From a virus, in the IMG/VR virus record IMGVR_UViG_3300021963_000572, positions 1 to 26,144 of that record: a stretch of DNA of 26,144 bases; one strand, 5' to 3'. Each line of letters opens with the position of its first letter. Positions within the stretch are counted from its first letter, which is position 1. Position numbers and translations under genes: made by a program. The notes under the pieces were generated by a model. That model was not told the origin of the DNA, ran no database searches, and saw only the letters and a program-made list of their open reading frames with translations. Shown piece by piece: positions 1 through 5,970 of this stretch.

Positions 1-16
1 CTCATTTTAGACTATG

Positions 17-24
17 TATTTATC
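17..24 (-). promoter_or_regulatory. Late promoter-like octamer (GATAAATA)
   Basis: On the minus strand this reads GATAAATA, one base from the T4 late promoter TATAAATA that gp55-RNA polymerase recognises. The same octamer occurs in two other intergenic positions of this window (8908-8915 minus, 22076-22083 plus). It lies just past the gp23 terminator, so it would drive a minus-strand gene beyond the left edge. The target gene is not visible. Confidence 0.5.
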
Positions 25-32
25 AGATAAAG

Positions 33-58
33 AAAAAGGGCTCCTAAGAGCCCTTTTT
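33..58. terminator. Strong bidirectional intrinsic terminator downstream of gp23
   Basis: An 11-bp perfect inverted repeat (AAAAAGGGCTC / GAGCCCTTTTT) surrounds a CTAA loop. The GC-rich stem is flanked by an A-run and a T-run, so it can terminate in both directions. It begins 26 bases past the gp23 stop codon and is well placed to end the minus-strand head operon. A 12-bp palindrome at 59-70 and a weaker hairpin at 67-83 lie between it and the gene. Confidence 0.9.
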
Positions 59-84
59 GTTGTTAACAACCTTTTAAGGGTTGA

Positions 85-1257
85 TTAGCTAAACTTAACG
101 TTAGCTGTTGTGATTGCAACTTTACCTAAGTAGTCAGCTGCGTTACCTAGAGAAGAAGCTGTATTGCTTAGTTCAACATAACCATAACGTGTCATAAATG
201 ATACGACTGGTTCAAATGTTGATGGATCTAATACAACACCAGAGCTCATTAGAGGAACGTATGGGCAGTAGAATGCTGCTGCATCGCTCTCAGAGCCACC
301 TTTGTAACCAATAAGAACATCATCAGATGTTGCATATGTGTTTACATAGATCTTCATTGCATTGTTTAATGTACCAACAAACTTGGTGTTTGTTGGAGCT
401 TCAAATGTACCTTCTGTTGTACGAGCGAATGCGCTAGTAGTAGCAGACTGTAGAATTGTCAATGCTGTTGGACTTACAACGGCCCAGTTACCAGCGCCAC
501 GACGTGTACGCTGAGCAATTAAGTTAGCAACACGGTTGATTTGAACAGCAAGAGCTGCGTGCTCGTCACCAACAAATGTAGCTGTACCGCTTACAAATGC
601 CTGATTGTAAGTTTCTGTAGCTGTACCTGCTAGAACGCCTAGAGAGTTTAGAACTTCTTGATCGATTTCAGCAGTAATCTCTTGTGCAAGAGCAGCCATA
701 ATTTCAGCTTCGATATCAATACCTTGCTGAGCTTGTGCATCCTGTGCAGCTTCGAATGTCCAACGAGCACTTAGCTTGCGGGTCTTAGCTTCAACAGTTT
801 GCTTTAAGATTTGAATGCTCATTCTGTTACCAGCTGCACCTTCTAGAGCGGCTGTATTAGCTGCCTTAGGTGTGCCACTGACTTCATTACCAGAATAGCT
901 TTCTGCAATCTTAAATGGGCTGAATGCCTCTTCACCAGCTACAACTCCAGCACCGGAACGTGTGTCAGCATAGCGAACACGTAGAGTATGGATTTGACCA
1001 ACTGGGCCAGTCATTGGTTGTACACCAACTAGTTCGTTAGCAATAACGGTTGGCATAACGCGACGGATTACTGGAAGAATCACGCGGTTTAGGGTCGCAA
1101 CGTTACCAGCGGAAGTAGCACCGGCTGTGGCACTTTCTGCTAGATACTTGCGAGTATTTTCTAATGTGACAGCCATTGTTGAACGCTTAACGCCTTGTAG
1201 GCCTTCTAATAGGGCTTCCTTGGTCTCGTTCCAACGGCTTGATAGTAGTTCAGACAT
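85..1257 (-). CDS. 23: Major capsid protein, gp23-like
   Basis: This encodes the hexameric shell subunit of the head (HK97 fold in T4). The 390-aa product carries the gp23 hallmark near residues 77-96, LVGVQPMTGPVGQIHTLRVR, followed by the conserved YADTRSGAG and GEEAFSP segments. It is shorter than T4 gp23 (521 aa), as in many aquatic T4-like phages. The N-terminus is probably a propeptide removed by gp21: LAE at residues 39-41 followed by SATAG fits the (I/L)xE cleavage rule, which would free a mature protein of about 349 aa. An AAGGAG ribosome site lies 7 bases before the ATG. It is the last gene of the head operon and ends just before the terminator at 33-58. The protein assignment is very secure; the cleavage site is inferred. 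Confidence 0.97.
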   Translation of the reverse strand: MSELLSSRWNETKEALLEGLQGVKRSTMAVTLENTRKYLAESATAGATSAGNVATLNRVILPVIRRVMPTVIANELVGVQPMTGPVGQIHTLRVRYADTRSGAGVVAGEEAFSPFKIAESYSGNEVSGTPKAANTAALEGAAGNRMSIQILKQTVEAKTRKLSARWTFEAAQDAQAQQGIDIEAEIMAALAQEITAEIDQEVLNSLGVLAGTATETYNQAFVSGTATFVGDEHAALAVQINRVANLIAQRTRRGAGNWAVVSPTALTILQSATTSAFARTTEGTFEAPTNTKFVGTLNNAMKIYVNTYATSDDVLIGYKGGSESDAAAFYCPYVPLMSSGVVLDPSTFEPVVSFMTRYGYVELSNTASSLGNAADYLGKVAITTANVKFS

Positions 1258-1268
1258 TTAATTTCTCC

Positions 1269-2363
1269 TTAAATTTTTAATCCAGCGAGCTTACGAATTT
1301 CAATGATGTTTGAATCAGTCTCGCTACTACTTGCGCTGTTAGGAATTTTATTTCCTGTAATTTCTTTTGCCTCTACTAGAGCCTTACGTTTTTGTGGTTG
1401 TTCACCGGCAATTACTGCTGGTAAGTATTTGTCAAAACTACCACGTAGTTTTGTAGTTTGAACGCTTTCTAAGAGTTCTGTCATAATAGCTTTTTGGTCT
1501 CTTGCGAGAGGGGCTAGTAATTCTGACATAATTTCTTGACGCTGTTTACTTTCCACTAGTGCCTTAACTTCGTGTTCTTTGCTTTCTGCGAGTTGACGTG
1601 CTTGTGCAGCATCGTTCTTAGCTTGTGCTAAAGCCAACTCTTTCTGGTCTATAACCTTGAGCAATTTAGCTGTCTCAGATTTCTCTGATAGATAACTGGT
1701 TTGATATTCATTAGCAAATGCTTCAAACAATTTACGTCCAAAGTCATTGCGACGAGCTGTTTCGATATCTTCTTTTAGCTGTCCGATCTCTGTAGTTAGA
1801 GTCTTTTCAACTGTAGATTCTACTAGGCTTGCTGCACGACGGATGAATTGTTCTTTGACTTTTGCAAAAGCCTCGCGGCCTTCTCTAATCAAACGCACTT
1901 TTGATTCTGCAAGTTCTTGCTTGTCTGTATGGAACTCGGCGATTTCTTGTGCTAAAGCTTCTACAACGAACTGTTCAAGTTTGCCAAATTTTTCTGCCAT
2001 TTGCACTTGATCTTCATGTAACTCTTTAACTTCAGTAGCTAATTGACGAATAATGAATTCCTTCATTTTCTCGGCATCTTTTTTAGCTTTCGCTACAACT
2101 TTTGCCTTAGCTTCTGCTAGTTGGTTACGATCATCTGCAAATTGTGCAATTTCTTCACGTAGTTGGTCGCCCAACATACGATCAATAGCTTCAACCATAA
2201 CTTGTTTGTCATGTTCGTAGCGTTGTGCAAACTCTTCGCGTAGTTGTTGAGTTACTTGTGTGCGATTTTCGTCAATACGCTTTTCCCAAGCAGCCTCAAT
2301 TTCTGCTTTAACGTCTTCAGAAATCACATTGTTTTCAAACAGAGATTTTAGTGCTTCCAACAT
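1269..2363 (-). CDS. 22: Prohead core scaffold protein, gp22-like
   Basis: This is the internal scaffold around which gp23 assembles; in T4 it is degraded to small peptides by gp21 during maturation. The 364-aa product is highly charged, rich in Glu, Lys, Gln and Ala, and reads as nearly continuous coiled coil from about residue 15 to 290. At least eight (I/L)xE motifs are followed by Ala or Ser (LAEAK, LAESK twice, LVEST, LFEAF, LVESK, LLESV, LVEAK), which is what a gp21 substrate cut many times should show. The start has an AGGAG site 7 bases upstream. It lies between the protease gene and the capsid gene, the conserved 21-22-23 order. T4 gp22 is 269 aa, so this one is longer. Family membership rests on context and composition more than on a sharp motif. 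Confidence 0.9.
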   Translation of the reverse strand: MLEALKSLFENNVISEDVKAEIEAAWEKRIDENRTQVTQQLREEFAQRYEHDKQVMVEAIDRMLGDQLREEIAQFADDRNQLAEAKAKVVAKAKKDAEKMKEFIIRQLATEVKELHEDQVQMAEKFGKLEQFVVEALAQEIAEFHTDKQELAESKVRLIREGREAFAKVKEQFIRRAASLVESTVEKTLTTEIGQLKEDIETARRNDFGRKLFEAFANEYQTSYLSEKSETAKLLKVIDQKELALAQAKNDAAQARQLAESKEHEVKALVESKQRQEIMSELLAPLARDQKAIMTELLESVQTTKLRGSFDKYLPAVIAGEQPQKRKALVEAKEITGNKIPNSASSSETDSNIIEIRKLAGLKI

Positions 2364-2376
2364 GTGATTCTCCTCG

Positions 2377-3003
2377 TTATTGGAGTCCGCCTATTATTCT
2401 TAATAGGCTTTCTTTTAGATATTTTTGCGCCTTAGGGTCGCCCTGCACTTCCTTTGCTATGCGAAGGCTACTATAACCGCCACGATTATTCATGAGGTGT
2501 TCGTAAATGGGTGTAGGATACGCTCCTGGAGCACTTGGTTGAGCTACTACGTCTACCGTAATAATCTCAAAATCACTCACTTCACCGGAACCGTCTTCTT
2601 TGACGTTTCCGGATCCGCGTGAACTAACGCCTAACTTAACACCACTTTCTAGCATAGTTTTCACTAGCTGTCCCATAGGTGTAGGTAGGATTTTTAATTT
2701 TCCAAAACCGTTTGGGCCATCCATCCACATTTCTGTGATCATATGGCTTACACGATCAAGGTTGATTCTTAGGTCATCTGGATGATCTACTTCGCCTAAA
2801 ACTGAGTATCCACCACTAATTTGGTCGTTCAGGGTCTTGACAGCCCTGCCAATTTCATTAACAGGATAAACTCGCTGATTTTGATTCCTAACGCCACCTT
2901 GAATGCAAATACCTTTCATATAAAGATTTTTGCCGTCTTGGCCGTCGGACTCAACGACCATTCTCGCTTGATCAAAACTCAAATTTTCACGTAAGTAATT
3001 CAT
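2377..3003 (-). CDS. 21: Prohead core maturation protease, gp21-like
   Basis: This serine protease cleaves scaffold, capsid and internal proteins at (I/L)xE during head maturation. The 208-aa product has the expected landmarks: GGVRNQNQRVYP near residues 36-47, GEVDHP with probable catalytic His74, and GVSSRGSG with the nucleophile Ser127 or Ser128. DVVAQPSAPGAYP follows at 151-163, a block shared by related herpesvirus-type prohead proteases. Length matches T4 gp21 (212 aa). An LKES site near residues 197-200 could be a self-processing site. The gene lies 12 bases from gp22 and from the upstream core-protein gene, so it is cotranscribed with them. The ribosome site (AGGTAAG) is modest. Assignment is secure; which serine is catalytic is inferred from the family. 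Confidence 0.95.
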   Translation of the reverse strand: MNYLRENLSFDQARMVVESDGQDGKNLYMKGICIQGGVRNQNQRVYPVNEIGRAVKTLNDQISGGYSVLGEVDHPDDLRINLDRVSHMITEMWMDGPNGFGKLKILPTPMGQLVKTMLESGVKLGVSSRGSGNVKEDGSGEVSDFEIITVDVVAQPSAPGAYPTPIYEHLMNNRGGYSSLRIAKEVQGDPKAQKYLKESLLRIIGGLQ

Positions 3004-3015
3004 CTTCTTACCTGA

Positions 3016-3894
3016 TTACTTTGCTCTTTTAGGAGCTCCGTTCAACGGGCTGTTTGTGTCAGCACCGCTTTCTGCTGCGCCTTTCTTCTCTGCGCCATGA
3101 CCAGGTTCTTTCTTCTTGAATGCTGTTTTACCAGCATTGCCGCCTGGAACATTAATGTTACCAAAGTTTTCTTCTTTGGTACTTGGGTTTAGCAAACCGC
3201 CTTTGGTGCCTTCACCTTTAGCTTCGCCTCCCTTAGCAATATTAGCAGATGTTCCGCCCATATTGTTCTTACCAGCTACAATAGATTTAGTATTGACGCC
3301 GTCATCTCCACCCTTAGGTGTTGTTACTTTTTCAATGTATTCACGCATGAAGTTGTCGCTAACGCTGAAGCTGTCTTTCATTTCTTCTTCATCGTCGCCC
3401 ATGTCGCCCATGTCGTCACCGCCCATGTCGTCCATTTCGTCACCCATGTCTTCTTCGCCGCCCATTAGCTTTTCAAATTCAGCTTTTAGGTCGTCTAGTG
3501 CGTCTTCTAGGTCAACTACGCGATCTTCTAAATCGCCTTCGCCTTCCATATCGTCACCTTCTTCGTCTCCAGCTTCGATGTCACTCATGAAGTCGTCTGT
3601 TGCGTCTCCGCCAACTTCTTCGTCATCGCCTTCCATGCTGAAGTTTTCGTCCATTTCGTCTTCTTCACCAGTTTCAGGATTTACACCTTCAACTTGTTCT
3701 TCGTCGTCTTCGTCTTTAACTTCTTCAATTTCTTCGTCGTCTTCGGCAGACTCATTGAAATCTTCAGATAAAATTTCTTCGTAGATTTCACGGCTTTTTT
3801 CAACGACTAGTTGATGAAATAGTTCTTTTGCTTTATCCTGTTCTTCGGAAATAAGGTATTCGAGCATCTGCTCGAACTTGCTTCGATCAGTCAT
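3016..3894 (-). CDS. 67: Acidic prohead core protein, gp67-like with long acidic extension
   Basis: In T4, gp67 is an abundant 80-aa prohead core component with a short helical N-terminus and a run of acidic residues. Here the first 45 residues (KFEQMLEYLISEEQDKAKEL and the following helix) recall that layout. They are followed by a very long Asp/Glu-rich tract at about residues 45-185 with repeated Met-Gly-Asp-Asp elements. A Gly/Lys/Asn-rich tail of about 90 aa then ends in basic residues. At 292 aa it is several times T4 gp67. I start it at the ATG at 3894, preceded by AGGAG at ideal spacing; an upstream in-frame ATG at 3927 has no such site. It sits directly before gp21, as gene 67 does in T4-like phages. 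It may combine roles T4 splits between gp67 and gp68. Function is inferred from position and composition. Confidence 0.75.
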   Translation of the reverse strand: MTDRSKFEQMLEYLISEEQDKAKELFHQLVVEKSREIYEEILSEDFNESAEDDEEIEEVKDEDDEEQVEGVNPETGEEDEMDENFSMEGDDEEVGGDATDDFMSDIEAGDEEGDDMEGEGDLEDRVVDLEDALDDLKAEFEKLMGGEEDMGDEMDDMGGDDMGDMGDDEEEMKDSFSVSDNFMREYIEKVTTPKGGDDGVNTKSIVAGKNNMGGTSANIAKGGEAKGEGTKGGLLNPSTKEENFGNINVPGGNAGKTAFKKKEPGHGAEKKGAAESGADTNSPLNGAPKRAK

Positions 3895-3936
3895 GTTTAT
3901 TCTCCTATTAAGTTGCAAGGCTGTCAAATATATTTA

Positions 3937-3956
3937 CATATTATTGTAATAATATG
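3937..3956. repeat. AT-rich perfect inverted repeat between head genes
   Basis: CATATTATT and AATAATATG are separated by GT, a 9-bp inverted repeat in the 95-base gap between the 79-aa gene and the gp67-like gene. It is too AT-rich for a normal terminator. On the minus strand it is followed at 3931-3938 by TGTAAATA, one base from the T4 late promoter, about 40 bases before the gp67-like ATG. It may be a promoter-associated site or an RNA processing or stability hairpin. The role is unknown. Confidence 0.45.
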
Positions 3957-3989
3957 CTTAAAATGGTGTGATTTTAATGAATTTTGATA

Positions 3990-4229
3990 TTAAGCAGCAG
4001 GTTGAGCTGGTGCTTTGTACATTTGCTCAACAAATTCTAATTCTTTTTCCTGTTCGAGGATGTGCTGCTCAGAGGCTTTTCTTAGCTCGTTTATCTGTTT
4101 GAGAGTTAATCTTGTTTTACGTGTGTCGCCTTTTGACAAAGATGTAGAGTCGCGGCTAGGATTATATCTCAAATCGTTTGAGATTTTTTTAGCATCGTCA
4201 TCAATATAAAACAATTCTCGAAGTATCAT
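3990..4229 (-). CDS. Small conserved head-operon protein of unknown function
   Basis: A 79-aa, highly charged protein beginning MILRELFYIDDDAKKISNDL, then a Ser/Thr/Arg-rich middle (RDSTSLSKGDTRKTRLT), an amphipathic helix with Lys, Arg and Glu, and a C-terminal PAQPAA. It has no membrane segment or catalytic motif. It lies 8 bases downstream of the gp20 stop and upstream of the gp67-like gene, the place occupied by small unnamed or core proteins in aquatic T4-like phages. Context suggests a prohead core or portal-associated role, but that is only positional. The gene is real: it fits the operon spacing, and its composition resembles its neighbours. I do not recognise a named T4 homologue. 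Confidence 0.7.
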   Translation of the reverse strand: MILRELFYIDDDAKKISNDLRYNPSRDSTSLSKGDTRKTRLTLKQINELRKASEQHILEQEKELEFVEQMYKAPAQPAA

Positions 4230-4237
4230 GTTAATAT

Positions 4238-5968
4238 TTATGCTGCCGGGGGTGTTGTTGCGGCTGGTGGAGTTGCTGCGGCTGGTGGAGTTGCTGCTGC
4301 TCCTCCTGGTGCTGCTGCCATATCAGGCGGAGCGTCTGTGTCAGTTGCAGATGCTGCATCACTTTCTATACCAGCTTGACTTACACCCACACCTCGCAAT
4401 TCACCTGAACTGTCTGTTACTACAGGAGAACCTTTGCCGTTTTCTTCTGCCCATAAGCGTTCGTTTTCAGCAATTTCTTCTTCACTTAGACCTAGATAAC
4501 GTTTAAGTGCAAAGCGTTTAGATATGTAAGTCTGTTGTGAAATAGTACCAAATGTATTAATACGTTGGTTATCAAGCTCTGCTTGTCGATATGTAGCAAA
4601 GTTCTGCGGAGGTTGGAACTTTAATTCAAATAGGCTTGAATCAATATTAACTCCGCGATCGTATAGATAAAGTTTAAATTCTTGATCGAAACAATCTTGC
4701 ATTAAACTTTGTAATCGCATACAATAGTTGTTAAACCGCAGTTCTTGAATGTATGCTGTGCCAACGCGACCGTCGTTATACTGAGCTTGGCTATCATCTG
4801 CACCAGTTGGCAGATAGCTTGAAGGAATTCTTAAACCACGGAATAACTTGTTAGTAAAATACTTTAAGTCATCAATTTCACCTAGATTAGTACCGCCTGG
4901 AAGTGTTTCAACTTTACTACCGCGACCTTCTGCTGTTGTTGGAAAGAAGTAATCTTCATTGATGGATAACGGATTATAAGCACTGTCAATGACATTAGTA
5001 GCGCCACCGGTTGCACTAGGAATGCGACGTTGATGTATTTCGTTTTTAACACGCTCTACGAAGCCCATTGCCAAGTGACTAGGCATATTTCCCACGTCAA
5101 TATAGAAGATTCTACGCTCCGGAGCACGTTGAATACGGTATATTAGTATAGCGTCTTCCAACAATTCTTTCTGTTTAAACACCTTAAAAACGTTTTCTAA
5201 CAAGCTGTTACCAAACGGAAAGTTGTTGTCAAGACCTTCGCTTAGACTTAGATGAATAACATGTTTAGCTTCAATTGCTAGTTCATTTTGTAGTGTTTCA
5301 AATCGGCTGTTGCTAGAACTTGATGCAGGATATGCACCAATCATACCTCTAGCGGCTTGGCCGCCACCAACGTAGGCAGTACCTCTGTTATTAGTATTGG
5401 TAGTATTTGGATTAATAGTAGTTACTACAAGATCTTGGAAATTAGGATTTAGATCACGAATAACGTACTGTTCGGGCTCTTTACCTTCACTTTCGTTTAC
5501 AATAATTTTGACAATTTTAGCAGGATCAATATAGACCCACTTTTTATTTTCAGGATCTCGAATAAAGAAACAATCACCGTATTTGAATACATTACGCACA
5601 ATACGAAATATTCTTGTTTCAAACTGTTGTAGTTTTGTCCACTGTTGTAGATACTCTCTTAAGATTGCTATTTCTGAGTTAGTAGCTTTACTTTTAAAAA
5701 ACAAATGAAATGGTGTATTGTTTTCTCTGTTTTTTTGACTACAGAATTCAGCAATAATGTCTAAGGCAGCATTAACTTCGCTGTCCATATCCATAGTATC
5801 ATATTGCAAATATCGTTCAATTCTGTTTGGAGCACCTGTATAAACATCAGGGAGGAAACTAGAATAATTTTTTCTAGCAGGACCCATGCTACTTGAAGTA
5901 GCTGTTGTCAACGGGCTTGACGGCGAATTATTAACAGGTACAGGTGTGAAGTATTTTTTCCAGCTCAT
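4238..5968 (-). CDS. 20: Portal vertex protein, gp20-like
   Basis: This forms the dodecameric portal through which DNA is packaged and to which the neck and tail attach. The 576-aa product matches gp20 throughout. It has an N-terminal YTGAPNRIERYLQYDTMDMD, the VNAALDIIAEFCSQKN block, KYGDCFFIRDP near residue 130, and IYRIQRAPERRIFYIDVGNM near 278. LPGGTNLGEIDDLKYFTNKL and RGLRIPSSYLPTG follow. T4 gp20 is 524 aa; the extra length is mostly a C-terminal tail of about 60 residues rich in Ala, Pro, Thr and Asp with repeated TPPAA units. The start lies 2 bases after the upstream stop codon, with a weak GAG ribosome site, so it is probably translationally coupled to the tape-measure-like gene. Assignment is very secure; the tail's role is unknown. 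Confidence 0.96.
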   Translation of the reverse strand: MSWKKYFTPVPVNNSPSSPLTTATSSSMGPARKNYSSFLPDVYTGAPNRIERYLQYDTMDMDSEVNAALDIIAEFCSQKNRENNTPFHLFFKSKATNSEIAILREYLQQWTKLQQFETRIFRIVRNVFKYGDCFFIRDPENKKWVYIDPAKIVKIIVNESEGKEPEQYVIRDLNPNFQDLVVTTINPNTTNTNNRGTAYVGGGQAARGMIGAYPASSSSNSRFETLQNELAIEAKHVIHLSLSEGLDNNFPFGNSLLENVFKVFKQKELLEDAILIYRIQRAPERRIFYIDVGNMPSHLAMGFVERVKNEIHQRRIPSATGGATNVIDSAYNPLSINEDYFFPTTAEGRGSKVETLPGGTNLGEIDDLKYFTNKLFRGLRIPSSYLPTGADDSQAQYNDGRVGTAYIQELRFNNYCMRLQSLMQDCFDQEFKLYLYDRGVNIDSSLFELKFQPPQNFATYRQAELDNQRINTFGTISQQTYISKRFALKRYLGLSEEEIAENERLWAEENGKGSPVVTDSSGELRGVGVSQAGIESDAASATDTDAPPDMAAAPGGAAATPPAAATPPAATTPPAA

Positions 5969-5970
5969 TT

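Noticed and set aside
3116-3784. 222-codon plus-strand frame opposite the acidic core protein
   Set aside because: Poly-Ser/Pro composition is simply the complement of GAA/GAT-rich acidic codons. The minus-strand gene has a ribosome site, operon spacing and a plausible family.
3895-3927. Upstream in-frame ATG giving the gp67-like protein 11 extra residues
   Set aside because: AGGAG at ideal distance precedes the ATG at 3894, and the extra MTALQLNRRIN is encoded across that ribosome site itself.
4235-4242. Minus-strand CATAAATA before the 79-aa gene as a late promoter
   Set aside because: It is formed by the gp20 stop codon and lies 5 bases from the ATG, leaving no room for a leader.
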